This document shows positions 36,273 to 45,713 of a stretch of 64,000 nucleotides of DNA, one piece after another. Source of the DNA: Advenella incenata. Its GTDB lineage: Bacteria > Pseudomonadota > Gammaproteobacteria > Burkholderiales > Burkholderiaceae_B. The position numbers and the translations under genes were made by a program. Position 1 is the first letter of the stretch. Each line of letters begins with the position of its first letter. The stretch is taken from positions 806,001 through 870,000 of the forward strand of contig NZ_SHKO01000001.1 in NCBI RefSeq assembly GCF_004217095.1, written 5' to 3'. A model generated the notes under the pieces. The model was not told the origin of the DNA, did not search any database, and saw only the letters and a program-made list of their open reading frames with translations.

Positions 36273-36812
36273 ATGAACAAGAAAATCGCCCTGATCGGCG
36301 CCGGCATGGCGCTGGCTCTGTCACTGTCTGCGCAGGCTGCCGAGTATCCTATCGGCAAACCTCACATGAAAAACGGCATGGAAATCGCTGCCGTGTACCT
36401 GCAGCCCATCACCATGGAGCCGGCAGGCATGATGCGCGAGGCCAAGGATTCGGATATTCATCTTGAAGCTGATATTCATGCAACTGCCGACAACAAGAAC
36501 GGGTTCGAGGAAGGCGCATGGATGCCCTATCTGACCATTAAATACAAGCTGGAAAAAGAAGGCGGCAAGGTTCAGGAAGGCATGTTCATGCCCATGGTAG
36601 CCAACGACGGCCCGCACTATGGCGACAATGTGAAGCTGCAAGGGCCTGGCAAATACAAGCTCACCTACATTATTGATTCGCCCGAGGCCAATAAAATGAA
36701 TCATTTTGGTCACCATACCGACAAGGAAACCGGCGTAGAAGCGTTCTGGAAGCCATTTGAAGTCGAGTATGAATTCACGTATGCCGGTACAGGCAAAAAA
36801 GGCGGATATTGA
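36273..36812 (+). CDS. ftrA: Periplasmic iron-binding protein FtrA (P19/Tpd family)
   Basis: A 179-residue periplasmic protein with a cleaved signal peptide (ending LSLSAQAAEYPIG). It shows the P19 signature: MKNGMEIAAVYLQPITMEP, then DIHLEADIHATADNKNGF and PYLTIKYKLEKEG, with Met/His residues that bind Cu and Fe. MNHFGHHTDKETGVEAFWKPFEVEYEF closes the domain. In Bordetella FtrA works with FtrB, FtrC and FtrD to oxidise and import ferrous iron. It overlaps ftrB by stop/start proximity. AT-rich sequence with a possible Fur box lies upstream. Confidence 0.9.
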   Translation: MNKKIALIGAGMALALSLSAQAAEYPIGKPHMKNGMEIAAVYLQPITMEPAGMMREAKDSDIHLEADIHATADNKNGFEEGAWMPYLTIKYKLEKEGGKVQEGMFMPMVANDGPHYGDNVKLQGPGKYKLTYIIDSPEANKMNHFGHHTDKETGVEAFWKPFEVEYEFTYAGTGKKGGY

Positions 36813-36814
36813 TC

Positions 36815-37171
36815 ATGGTCAAACGCGCTCTGGCTATTGCTGGTCTGGCGCTTTCCCTGACTCTGACCCAGGCGTTGCTAGCGGAACACGCCTGGGCCGA
36901 GACGCCAACCTTTACCCTCACGTTCAAGGAAGACGGCACGTTCGAGCCGCAGCGGCTTGAAGTGCCCGCTGGTCGCTTCAAGATCAACCTCATCAATGAA
37001 AGCAAGGTGCCTGTTGAATTCGAGAGCCTGCCGCTGCGCAAGGAAAAAGTGCTGGGACCGGGCCTGTCTTCATTCCTGGTTTTCACTATTTCCAAACCCG
37101 GCGAATATCCGTTTTTCGACGATTTTCACCAGTCCGTAAAAGGAACGCTGGTGGTCAAGCCCGCGCAATAG
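36815..37171 (+). CDS. ftrB: Periplasmic cupredoxin FtrB
   Basis: A 118-residue secreted protein. The signal peptide runs to about residue 27 (LLAEHAWAETPT). The mature domain is a small cupredoxin-like fold (FTLTFKEDGTFEPQRLEVPAG), with KPGEYPFFDDFHQ near the C terminus in place of the usual copper loop. In FtrABCD systems this protein is thought to oxidise Fe(II) before transport. A TTG six bases upstream could also start it. It is 3 bp behind ftrA. Confidence 0.86.
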   Translation: MVKRALAIAGLALSLTLTQALLAEHAWAETPTFTLTFKEDGTFEPQRLEVPAGRFKINLINESKVPVEFESLPLRKEKVLGPGLSSFLVFTISKPGEYPFFDDFHQSVKGTLVVKPAQ

Positions 37172-37195
37172 CATATTCATTCACAAGGAATCCAA

Positions 37196-38041
37196 TTGGA
37201 TCAAGTGGCATTTATCGTCTGGCGTGAAAGCGTCGAAGCCCTGCTTGTTGTAGGTATTCTGTACACCTGGCTGCGAGCCTCTCCGGAAGGTCGGCGCGGT
37301 ATGCCGTGGCTCTGGGGCGGGGTGGCTGCCGGGCTGTTGCTGGCTGGCGCGCTGGCCCTGGTCTTCATGGGTGTGTCCACCTGGCTGTCTGATACCGGTC
37401 AGGAGTGGTTCCAGGCGATTATGGCGCTGGTGGCTTGCGGGCTGGTGGTGCAGATGGTCATGTGGATGAAAAAAAATGGCCGCAAGCTCAAAAGCGACTT
37501 GGTCAGTGGTGCTTCGGCCAATCTCCAGCGTAACAGCTGGTGGGGTCTGTTGGTTCTGGTCATGATCGCCGTGGCGCGCGAAGGCAGCGAGACAGTGGTT
37601 TTCCTGTGGGGAACGGTATTGGCCGGTGCGCAACAGAATCAGGCATGGATGCTTGCCGCTGCTGGTGTGGGTGGTTTTCTGCTGGCGTTGCTGACATTCT
37701 ATATTCTGCAATTGGGTGGCAAAATTATTACCTGGCGCCGCTTCTTTCAAATTACCGAAGTGTTATTGCTGCTGCTGGCGGGCTCGCTGCTCGTCAATGG
37801 TATAGATCATCTGATCTCGCTTGAAGCCATTCCGACGTTAATGGATCCTGTGTGGGATACCAGTGCAGTGCTTGATGACAGCAGTGGTATTGGCAAGGTG
37901 CTAGCCGATTTTGCCGGCTACAGGGCAATGCCTTCTCTCATGCATGTCATTATTTTCGTTCTGTACTGGCTGGGTGTTTTTCTGCTGTACCAGATGTTGC
38001 GCTCGGAGCCGGCGGGAGCCGCTATTGCTGCCCGTGGCTGA
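37196..38041 (+). CDS. ftrC: FTR1-family iron permease FtrC
   Basis: A 281-residue membrane protein with seven hydrophobic segments. The two REXXE iron motifs are RESVE in the first helix and REGSE in the fourth. They carry Fe(III) through the membrane after oxidation by the FtrA/FtrB pair. The start is TTG at 37196, preceded by AAGGAA; no ATG is available without losing the first RESVE helix. It lies 24 bp after ftrB. Confidence 0.9.
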   Translation: MDQVAFIVWRESVEALLVVGILYTWLRASPEGRRGMPWLWGGVAAGLLLAGALALVFMGVSTWLSDTGQEWFQAIMALVACGLVVQMVMWMKKNGRKLKSDLVSGASANLQRNSWWGLLVLVMIAVAREGSETVVFLWGTVLAGAQQNQAWMLAAAGVGGFLLALLTFYILQLGGKIITWRRFFQITEVLLLLLAGSLLVNGIDHLISLEAIPTLMDPVWDTSAVLDDSSGIGKVLADFAGYRAMPSLMHVIIFVLYWLGVFLLYQMLRSEPAGAAIAARG

Positions 38042-38159
38042 TGCGCGCAACAGAACGTGTTGTGACTGTTTTTAAAAAAGGCGCCTCTGTTGGCAGGACA
38101 TGGCGCCGTCACGCTTTTCCTGTCTGTAGCGGTATCTTTGTTCCTTTAGGGTGTGCTCC

Positions 38160-39527
38160 ATGAGCGCCATGCTCCAATCTTTCGCTTATCGGTTCTCGAC
38201 GTTTCTGCGGGACCATAAAAGGCTGCTGCGTAATCTGCAGTGGTGCGTGGTCGGCGTTTACTTTTTCCTTATTCTTGTTCCTGCTGCGTTACCGCTGCCG
38301 GGCAATTCCGCGCATATCTTTTCGAACCTGACCATTTTTGCCCAGTTTGCCTTCTGGGGCATCTGGTGGCCCTTCGTGCTCGTGTCCATGCCCCTGATGG
38401 GGCGGGCTTGGTGTGGGTGGTTCTGTCCTGAAGGCATGCTCACCGAGTGGGCCAGCGAACACGGTCGTGGTCGTGCCATTCCCAAATGGATGCGCTGGGG
38501 CGGCTGGCCATTTGTTGCCTTTGCCCTGACCACGATTTACGGCCAACTGGTCAGCGTATACCAATATCCCTGGGCGGTGCTTGCTGTTCTGGGTGGATCT
38601 ACTGTGGGGGCCATGGTGGTTGGTTACCTGTATGGGCGCAATAAACGCGTCTGGTGCAAGTATCTGTGCCCGGTCAATGGGGTGTTCCAGCTATTGGCCA
38701 AACTGGCGCCCTGGCATTACAAGGTCAGTGAAGACGCCTGGCGCCACCCGGTTCGCCGCATAGAGAGAATCAATTGCGCACCACTGGTGCCCCTGCGGCA
38801 TATGAAGGGGGCCAGCGATTGCCATATGTGCGGACGTTGTGCCGATTATCGTGGTGCCATTGCGCTCACTTCCCGCTCACCCGAGGAAGAAATCGTTGAT
38901 GTGGCGCAAACCGGTGGCTGGCAGACGGCCCTGATCATATGGGGGCTGATGGGCATTGCAGTGGGCGCCTTCCTGTGGAGCGCCAGCCCGTGGTTTGTCA
39001 GTCTCAAACAGGCCATGGCCGAGTGGCTGGTCAACCGTGATGTCTTCTGGCCTCTGGAACAGAACGCGCCCTGGTTCATTCTGACGAATTATCCGGAAGT
39101 CAATGATGCTTTCAGCTGGCTCGACGGCTTTACCATCGTGCTGTTCATTTTTGGCACTGCGCTGGTTACCGGGGGGGCGTTGTGGCTGAGCCTGCAATGC
39201 ATACAGAAAGTGGTGGGCGCAACATTTATCGGCGCTGTCGATACCGTCGCACAGGCACTGATTCCCGCGGCTGGCGTCGGCGTCTTTCTGGGATTGTCCG
39301 CCACCACGATTACCCTGTTGCGCAATGACGGTATTGCCACCGGCTGGGCGGGCCCGGCCCGCCTAACGTTGTTGTTTCTTTCCCTGCTGTGGTCTTTGCG
39401 CCTGGCCTGGAAAATTCTGCAACGACATCAGGTGATGCTGTGGCAGCGAGTCACCTGTATGCTGTTATTAACGGCAGGCCTGGCGCCATTCACTTATGCC
39501 TGGCTATTGTTCTTTGTGATCTGGTAA
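38160..39527 (+). CDS. ftrD: Membrane polyferredoxin FtrD (4Fe-4S)
   Basis: About 455 residues with several membrane helices and clustered Cys motifs: CGWFCPEG, CKYLCPVN and CHMCGRCADYRG, matching the NapH/RdxA-type ferredoxin. FtrD probably takes electrons released by Fe(II) oxidation and passes them to the quinone pool. The ATG at 38160 follows AGGG at 38147-38150; a GTG at 38151 is an alternative. It completes the ftrABCD operon. Confidence 0.88.
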   Translation: MSAMLQSFAYRFSTFLRDHKRLLRNLQWCVVGVYFFLILVPAALPLPGNSAHIFSNLTIFAQFAFWGIWWPFVLVSMPLMGRAWCGWFCPEGMLTEWASEHGRGRAIPKWMRWGGWPFVAFALTTIYGQLVSVYQYPWAVLAVLGGSTVGAMVVGYLYGRNKRVWCKYLCPVNGVFQLLAKLAPWHYKVSEDAWRHPVRRIERINCAPLVPLRHMKGASDCHMCGRCADYRGAIALTSRSPEEEIVDVAQTGGWQTALIIWGLMGIAVGAFLWSASPWFVSLKQAMAEWLVNRDVFWPLEQNAPWFILTNYPEVNDAFSWLDGFTIVLFIFGTALVTGGALWLSLQCIQKVVGATFIGAVDTVAQALIPAAGVGVFLGLSATTITLLRNDGIATGWAGPARLTLLFLSLLWSLRLAWKILQRHQVMLWQRVTCMLLLTAGLAPFTYAWLLFFVIW

Positions 39528-39916
39528 GCAGCGTGGTGCCCAGGCCTGGTAGTCTTAATCCATTACATTGCCGCCCGGCGCCGCCTGTCTAAGCGCATAG
39601 ATCGCGCGCAGATGTATTCGGCCAGCAGCATAGAATCCAAAGTATAAAATCAGAAATACGTAGCCGGATAGCAAAAGCCGTATAGACAGAGTCAAGATAT
39701 AAATGGTTAGATACGGGTAGTCAGCATTTATATGTTCAGGGCCAGTATGATGTGGTGTATACGTGCGACGCCACATCGTGCGTATTGTCGCGGTCCTGCC
39801 GTGACTTGGCGAGATCCTGGCCCAACTGCTTCGAGTCGTTCTGGTACTTTACACAGATGACGAGCGTGGGCCAGTTTGCTACTATGTGATGCTTCTAAGT
39901 ATTCTGATGGTAACTC
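39528..39916. other. Intergenic region ftrD-mscS
   Basis: No strong gene. One leftward frame, 39555-39776, is listed separately as a low-confidence small membrane protein. The rest has no recognised RNA or terminator with a T-run. Confidence 0.4.
39555..39776 (-). CDS. Possible small membrane protein (hypothetical)
   Basis: A 73-residue frame with two closely spaced hydrophobic segments (YLTIYILTLSIRLLLSGYVF and LILYFGFYAAG) followed by a basic/polar tail. No ribosome binding site was seen at the only ATG, so it may be spurious or start elsewhere. It lies between convergent-free neighbours, ftrD and the divergent mscS gene. No family was recognised. Confidence 0.3.
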   Translation of the reverse strand: MWRRTYTPHHTGPEHINADYPYLTIYILTLSIRLLLSGYVFLILYFGFYAAGRIHLRAIYALRQAAPGGNVMD

Positions 39917-41233
39917 ATGAAAGAAACCCCTTCTGACTGGTTGGCTCTGGCCGGTTTGCAGCTTTCTCCCTTTGCAACGTTAATCGTCACCCTCGGGGTC
40001 ATGCTGCTTTTGCTGGCGCTGTTGCATGGTGTCCTGCATTATGGCGTGTTGCGCATGTTGCGGGGCAGAATGCGCAATGATCGTTTTCTCTTTATCAAGC
40101 TCGTGGGTCACTCGTCCCTGTTTCGCTATGCCGCCATGCTGGTGCAGGGTTTGGCCCTTGGCTTGCTGACACGCCTGTGGGTGCCGCCCGGCTCGGTCCA
40201 TGAAGGTTTGCTGGGATTTTCGCGCATCTGGATGCTGGTCTACACCATTCTGGCGGTTTTTGCATTCCTGGACATCGTGCTTGACTGGTGCTTTCGCAAA
40301 CAGGTCGCTGTCCAGTTTCCGCTCAAGGGCATCGTCCAAAGCCTGAAAATCATCGCAGCCATTACCGGCGTGATTTTCATAGTCTCGGTCCTGATCGGCC
40401 AGTCTCCGGTTATTCTGATCAGCGGCCTGGGTGCCATGACTGCCGTGCTCATGCTCATATTTAAAGACCCGATTCTGGGTCTGGTGGCCGGCATCCAGTT
40501 GTCCGCCAATAATATGCTCAGTATCGGAGACTGGCTGGAGATGCCCAAATACAATGCCGATGGCGCGGTCATTGATATCGGCCTCACAACGGTCAAGGTG
40601 CGCAACTGGGACAATACGGTAACCACCATTCCCACCTATTCGCTCATTTCGGATTCCTTCAAGAACTGGCGGGCTATGTCCGAATCCGGCGGTCGTCGTA
40701 TCAAGCGCGCCATCCACGTCGATGTCAACAGCATCAAGTTCATTACCGAAAGTCAAATGCAGCGCCTGACCAAAAGCCGACTACTGTCTCAATATATTCT
40801 GGAAAAATCCCGGGAGGTAGAGGACTACAATCGGTCGCGCAGCGAAGACCTGTCGTCTGCGCTCAACGGCCGGCGGCTCACCAATATCGGCACCTTTCGG
40901 GCGTATCTGGAAGTCTATCTGCGCAACCATCCGCATATCCATCGGAATATGACCCTGATGGTGCGCCAGCTGGCACCTGAGACAACGGGCGTCCCCATAG
41001 AAATCTATGCATTTACGACAACGGTGGTCTGGGCCGAGTATGAACGTATCCAGTCCGATCTGTTCGATCATATCTTTGCCGTGGTCGGCGAATTCGATTT
41101 GCGCGTATTCCAGCAGCCCAGCGGGTATGATATGGCAGCACTCAAATCGGCCATCGCCGGCAATTTGAATACAAATATCGATAACAACGGCAACACAAGC
41201 GGCAGCGCTTCTGGTGCACAACCCAATTCGTAA
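39917..41233 (+). CDS. MscS-family mechanosensitive ion channel
   Basis: A 438-residue protein. Four or five N-terminal membrane helices are followed by the MscS core: IAAITGVIFIVSVLIGQSPV leads into GLGAMTAVLMLIFKDPILGLVAGIQ, the pore-lining helix, and GDWLEMPKYNADGAVIDIGLTTVKVRNWDNTVTTIP, the beta-domain. It belongs to the YbdG-like longer subgroup. Such channels open on osmotic downshift to release solutes. It sits 10 bp before the hydratase gene, in the same direction, though the functions appear unrelated. Confidence 0.9.
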   Translation: MKETPSDWLALAGLQLSPFATLIVTLGVMLLLLALLHGVLHYGVLRMLRGRMRNDRFLFIKLVGHSSLFRYAAMLVQGLALGLLTRLWVPPGSVHEGLLGFSRIWMLVYTILAVFAFLDIVLDWCFRKQVAVQFPLKGIVQSLKIIAAITGVIFIVSVLIGQSPVILISGLGAMTAVLMLIFKDPILGLVAGIQLSANNMLSIGDWLEMPKYNADGAVIDIGLTTVKVRNWDNTVTTIPTYSLISDSFKNWRAMSESGGRRIKRAIHVDVNSIKFITESQMQRLTKSRLLSQYILEKSREVEDYNRSRSEDLSSALNGRRLTNIGTFRAYLEVYLRNHPHIHRNMTLMVRQLAPETTGVPIEIYAFTTTVVWAEYERIQSDLFDHIFAVVGEFDLRVFQQPSGYDMAALKSAIAGNLNTNIDNNGNTSGSASGAQPNS

Positions 41234-41243
41234 AGGAGACGTC

Positions 41244-42023
41244 ATGGGCCCAACCCCTCGTGAGCTGGCACTGCAGTTGCAGCAGCAATTTGATACCCGC
41301 GTGCATTTTTCCCCATTGCTGGTCGAAGGCAGGCCATTGAGTCTGGAGCAGGCTTATGCGGTTCAGGAGCAACTGGTCCAGATTCGCATGGCGCGTCACA
41401 ATACCCGGCGGGCCGGGTTGAAAATCGCCCTGAATGCACCTGCCGCCTGGAGCAAGCATGACCTGACCGAGCCTGTCTATGGCGAGTTGCTGGATACGGC
41501 GTTGCTGCCTTCCGATGCAGTGCTGTCCATGAGTGACTACACGCACATGAAATTTGAGTTTGAAGTGGCCGTGCGCATAGGCAAGGAGCTCTCCGGTGAT
41601 GATTTGGACAGCGTGCAAGCGGCCGCTGACTGGATTGATGCGGTCGCGCCAGCGGTCGAGGTGCTGGACGACCGCTGCCCGGACAAGACCTCGCCCGATG
41701 CCCAGACACTGGTGGCATGCAATGTCAATAATACGTCCGTAATTCTGGGCCAGTGGCAGTCTGCTGTGTCCGATTTTGATCGGAATATCACTATTAGCGC
41801 GCATGGCGCAGTGATCGAACAGGGCAACGTGGCAGATATTGTCAACCCCCTGGAGTCAGTATACTGGTTGGCCAAGGTTATGGCCAGACAGCAGCGCAGC
41901 ATTCCTGCCGGCGCAGTGCTTATTACCGGTAACCTGATGACGGTGCGATTTCCCAGTGCAGGAGATCAGTTCACGTTTGAACTAGAAGGGTTGGGATCGG
42001 TATCATTTCGCTGTGAACCATAA
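41244..42023 (+). CDS. 2-keto-4-pentenoate hydratase / fumarylacetoacetate-hydrolase-family protein
   Basis: A 259-residue member of the HpaG/MhpD hydratase group. FEFEVAVRIGKELSGDD holds the metal-binding Glu pair, VEVLDDRCPDKTSPDAQTLVACNVNN is the central conserved block and GAVLITGNLMTVRFPSAGDQFTFELEGLGSVSF the C-terminal one. It likely hydrates a 2-oxo-pent-4-enoate from a meta-cleavage pathway, or is an oxalocrotonate decarboxylase. The start at 41244 follows AAAGGAGAC. No other aromatic-degradation genes are adjacent. Confidence 0.85.
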   Translation: MGPTPRELALQLQQQFDTRVHFSPLLVEGRPLSLEQAYAVQEQLVQIRMARHNTRRAGLKIALNAPAAWSKHDLTEPVYGELLDTALLPSDAVLSMSDYTHMKFEFEVAVRIGKELSGDDLDSVQAAADWIDAVAPAVEVLDDRCPDKTSPDAQTLVACNVNNTSVILGQWQSAVSDFDRNITISAHGAVIEQGNVADIVNPLESVYWLAKVMARQQRSIPAGAVLITGNLMTVRFPSAGDQFTFELEGLGSVSFRCEP

Positions 42024-42292
42024 CGGCATCCGCAGTACCGTGTGATTCAGAGACGATGGCGTGGCGCTACAGCCCCGGCGCTGACAGCCGTCAGTTACAC
42101 GAGGCCATGTGCCGTGGCTTGTCGAAACGGAGGTGGATAACACGTCAACACGGGACGTAGGCGTCGCGGTTGACATGGATAATTTGATTTAAGGCACGAA
42201 TATTATGCTTTTTTAGCGCGCATTGACTAGCCAGTTCGAATGATTTGTTTCAAAATGGTTGCGGGTTTTTGCTTTGTCGTACAGGCTTGTCG

Positions 42293-42952
42293 ATGCATTT
42301 CAAAGATTTTGTCAATGGGCTGTCGGAGCCATTCAGACTGAATTCGGCCATGGCGGGGGCAGATATCAGTCTGCCGCGCTTTAATCAAATCCTGCCGCAA
42401 GTTCTGCCCAATGCCCAGTTGCATCTCGCAGCACAACAGGCGCCTGCGTTCGGTGTCAATCTGTCTGCGTTTTCCTTGACTGCGAGGGCCAGCATAGTCA
42501 TGCTGCAGGCGCACCATGCCGATCTGGTATTGGCACCGCCGGCGCTGGTACCTGCCACCAGCAATAGCCAGCAATGGTTTCTGTTATGCGCATGGGAGTC
42601 AGCCGAGTTCACCGGCAATGCCAACAGCTGCACACTGCAGGCAGGCGATCTACTGCTTCTTCACAGTTCCAGTTCGGCCACCCTGCGTCCGCATCTCAAT
42701 CTGAACTGTACCATTATTGCCCTGCAGGAGCATTGTGTCGGATACAGTCAAACGCTGTTTCGGCAGGCATGTAATCAGCACTTTTGCGCAGACAGCGGTT
42801 GGGCGCGATTGCTGTCGGCACACTTGCACGAATTGAATGAACCGTTCATGGAGCGCATCGCCACAGTACCGTCAGATCAGGCCGTATGTCTGGACACGAT
42901 CCTCTCGCTGGCAGTCATGATGCTGGGGCAAAGCGTCCATCATTATATCTGA
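42293..42952 (+). pseudogene. AraC-type regulator, ligand-binding domain only (HTH missing)
   Basis: A 219-residue product resembling the AraC-binding-like N-terminal domain (MHFKDFVNGLSEPFRLNSAM, then the LHLAAQQAP region, the LLLLHSSSS cupin-like segment, and QACNQHFCADSGWARLLSAHL). Such proteins normally continue with about 100 more residues containing two helix-turn-helix motifs. Here the frame stops at 42950-42952, exactly where the sequence turns AT-rich, so the DNA-binding half is probably lost through the island insertion. It may therefore be non-functional. Alternatively it could be a stand-alone sensor domain. Confidence 0.6.
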
Positions 42953-43917
42953 ATGATAATAACAGTTAGTTAAGTATAAGTCATTGATGTAGATAGTATT
43001 TATATCACTAACATTTTTAGCTTTTTATGAGCTTGTTTTCAAAGTCCATCCTAGATCAAGCAGGTCTGAGGCCGCAAATACGAACTCCAATGTATTGGTG
43101 ATGAACGTAAATTCCCTCAAGTGCTTTTTGTAGTCGAATGCACCGTTGAGCGTTTTCAGCTCGACAGCGTCCATCTACTGGGCCATTACTTTCCGATCAT
43201 GAAAAGTTAGTATAGGATCTATTCAGGACTATTCTGTTCGAAGAACTGCTTCGACTCGAAATCGGTAACAAAATAAACCATGTATTGGATACTGCATACT
43301 TGGTTTTCCGAGTGTCCCTTTAGCCGTAGAATTAATGATTCAGATATAACCTAGAAAGTTGTAGTTCACTGACCCTTAATTCCCAATTTGTACTGCAAGC
43401 AAAAGGCCTATCCACTCAAACACGTAAATACATGTGCTCCCGACTATCGTTCAACTCAACTGAAAGATGAGACTCTCGACTCCAAAAAGCCGATACGAAG
43501 ATCGAAAATATTTTCTTAAACGGAGTTCGAGCCAGTGATAAAGTACACTACTAATTCGCCTGACAATTGAGCCATAACCGTTGAACCCCCTATGACCGAT
43601 CTCATTATAAGGGATCACGCGAAGTAAGAAAAATGTGTAATTTAAAATGGCTAATTCTACAATTACCCTTTAGGACTGTCTTAAATATACTTATAATTCT
43701 ATAAGAAAAGAAATATTTTTTCGACAATTAGAGCTGTACCGGCGAACCAGTTGCCACGCGAGGCTCGACCAAGATCGTATGGATGTATGCACGCGCAGCT
43801 GGCACATTAAACAATTGGTCTATAGCTTTTTTACCCATCTTGTGCATTGTATTGAAATACACAACCTTACTGTCCTTACGCTATGACATACAGGGACATA
43901 TGACTAAAAGGACTATG
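42953..43917. other. Island left edge, AT-rich non-coding stretch with decayed coding remnants
   Basis: The sequence is markedly richer in A and T than the left side of the window. No long ORF is supported. Several short, stop-interrupted frames exist on both strands, one of which (43025-43174, minus) is listed. No tRNA, integrase or flanking direct repeat was recognised, so the exact integration point and mechanism remain open. Confidence 0.6.
43025..43174 (-). pseudogene. Short ORF, possible remnant of a disrupted gene
   Basis: Reads MDAVELKTLNGAFDYKKH at the start and ends SDLLDLGWTLKTSS (49 residues). One stop codon separates it in frame from PILTFHDRKVMAQ upstream, and a further stop lies before that. 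The composition looks protein-like, which suggests a decayed gene, but no family was recognised. Confidence 0.3.
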
Positions 43918-44883
43918 ATGAATCCAACGCTATCAGCCATAAAAAATATCCAATTCGGATTCGGCGATATGGATGAACCAATCCCAGAGTTTTCTTATGC
44001 ACTGTGGAAGCATAGAGCTAAAAAAACACAAGTGCATGGTACTCGTATCGCTTTGGCAGAATCTTTCGGTCAAGACGTTGGCAATGCCGACGGTGTATTT
44101 ACTCGAACTCCTGGCCTTCTCTTAACCTTAGTGAATGCGGACTGCTTTCCGCTATTATTTGCAAAACACGATGGTTCTGCGATCGCCGCGCTGCACGTCG
44201 GCTGGCGTGGCGCATTAGGTGGCATTATTTTAAAATTTAAAGAATTACTTATTAATGAAAGGGAAGATCCTGCAGATTGGCAGGTTGCTATTGGCCCAGG
44301 CGCATGCGCGTGCTGTTACGAGGTAACTGATCAAATCATAAGCGATTTTTCAAGAGCCTGGAATTTATCAGCTGAAAAAATTTCACCTACGCATAGAAAA
44401 TTAGACCTACCAGTAATTATCCAGCATCAACTAGCAGTTTCAGGATTTCAACTAACTGGCAATGGCAGTGAGTGTACGATATGTTCAGGAAAAAGCGAGA
44501 ACCGAACACCTGCTTTTCATAGCTTCAGAAGGAGTGGCTCGCAAATGCCACAAGTATCAGCTATCGTAATTCATTCAAACTCTTCAAATAAAACTCAAAA
44601 TTTGGAGAAAATTAGCCGAAGCCGGGAACAAGCCATGATGGATATTTACCCGCGACTATATGATTTTTCCAAAGATAGAATTGGTGTTTCGATTCCAAAT
44701 ATCAATTACCACATCAAACCCAACCCCATCGTCTCAATAGTGACAGATAGAATTTTTTATCATAGGCATCCGGATTTAAAAAATCGGCGAATAACGAACA
44801 TATCGCAAGACTCAAAGTATTTATCGGAATGGGTCAATATTTTTATGGAACAAGGGGGTAATGTGATTTTATCGAAACAATAA
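43918..44883 (+). CDS. YfiH/PgeF-like (laccase-domain, DUF152) protein with C-terminal extension
   Basis: A 321-residue protein. The first ~220 residues are a YfiH/PgeF domain with the metal/catalytic residues His41 (QVHGT), Cys77 (NADCFP) and His94 (LHVGWRG), followed by IGPGACACCYEV. Known members act as purine nucleoside phosphorylases/deaminases or remove mis-incorporated amino acids from peptidoglycan precursors. About 95 extra C-terminal residues (from SNSSNKTQNL to ILSKQ) match no domain I know. It is a paralog of the protein at 61275, with identical spacing of the three residues. ATG at 43918 follows AAAAGGA. It faces the NRPS operon. Confidence 0.85.
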   Translation: MNPTLSAIKNIQFGFGDMDEPIPEFSYALWKHRAKKTQVHGTRIALAESFGQDVGNADGVFTRTPGLLLTLVNADCFPLLFAKHDGSAIAALHVGWRGALGGIILKFKELLINEREDPADWQVAIGPGACACCYEVTDQIISDFSRAWNLSAEKISPTHRKLDLPVIIQHQLAVSGFQLTGNGSECTICSGKSENRTPAFHSFRRSGSQMPQVSAIVIHSNSSNKTQNLEKISRSREQAMMDIYPRLYDFSKDRIGVSIPNINYHIKPNPIVSIVTDRIFYHRHPDLKNRRITNISQDSKYLSEWVNIFMEQGGNVILSKQ

Positions 44884-45008
44884 ACAAACCGCGTCAAATC
44901 AACGTCGAGAACAGTCGCTAGTCTCTGACAATTAGCCTCTATTTTGATTCAAGATTAAAGCATCAATATAGAGATAAAAATACAAATCTATCTTATAAGA
45001 CTAATTTT

Positions 45009-45713
45009 TTAAGAGATTTGCGTAAAGGTAATTACATAATTTTCTAACACATCAAATTTTATAACAAAAATCATACCGCTTTCATAGAATGTGTTGATAT
45101 CCCTATTTAGCTGTAAAAATAGCAAATTCTCTCCTGAAGAAACGGAGCATAATTCCACATCAACAAAATCAAAAAAAATATTAGCGACTGGGTAGATGGC
45201 CTTGAATAACGTTTCTTTTGCGGAAAAAAGAATAGTCGAGCACAACTCAAATGAAAAATTGGTTGACATCAATAACTCGTACTCTTTCCGGCTAGCTATA
45301 TATGAGCATACCTTACTGGCGTTTTCTATGCTCATAATATTTTCAATATCTACACCTATATTCTTTATCTCTGACGTTAATGACACAACAGATACTGCTC
45401 TATTACAAGTATGAGAAATCGAGCCAACTATCCCCTGTGGCCACAAAGGGACTCTATTTTTCCTAATCTCGATTGGAAAGTTCTCTATTCCTATATTTTT
45501 CAAAGCACAAAGCGCTGCAATTCTGCCCGCCAGAAATTCAGCCTTCCTTATCACTGATAATTTATAGAAAATAGCAGGTTTTACTACTCTAAAGTCATCG
45601 AACAATTTGTCACTATAGTAATCAATATTAAATTCACATAAGACTCCATAGACATTAACCGATAATATTGGGTTTCTATAAATGGAGATTTCAACGATAA
45701 ATTTATTTTCCAT
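45009..45713 (-). CDS. 4'-phosphopantetheinyl transferase (Sfp/EntD type)
   Basis: A 234-residue transferase. RKAEFLAGRIAALCAL, then VPLWPQGIVGSISHT, IGVDIE (metal-binding Asp and Glu) and FSAKETLFKAIYP (the KExxxKA motif) are the ordered EntD/PptT marks. It transfers phosphopantetheine from CoA to the carrier-protein serines of the NRPS, making them active. It is the last gene of the leftward operon. Base use is AT-rich like the rest of the island. It converges with the YfiH-like gene at 43918. Confidence 0.9.
   Translation of the reverse strand: MENKFIVEISIYRNPILSVNVYGVLCEFNIDYYSDKLFDDFRVVKPAIFYKLSVIRKAEFLAGRIAALCALKNIGIENFPIEIRKNRVPLWPQGIVGSISHTCNRAVSVVSLTSEIKNIGVDIENIMSIENASKVCSYIASRKEYELLMSTNFSFELCSTILFSAKETLFKAIYPVANIFFDFVDVELCSVSSGENLLFLQLNRDINTFYESGMIFVIKFDVLENYVITFTQIS

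Noticed and set aside
42953-43917. Search for integrase, tRNA or direct repeats marking the island end
   Set aside because: None could be recognised by eye; insertion mechanism left open.
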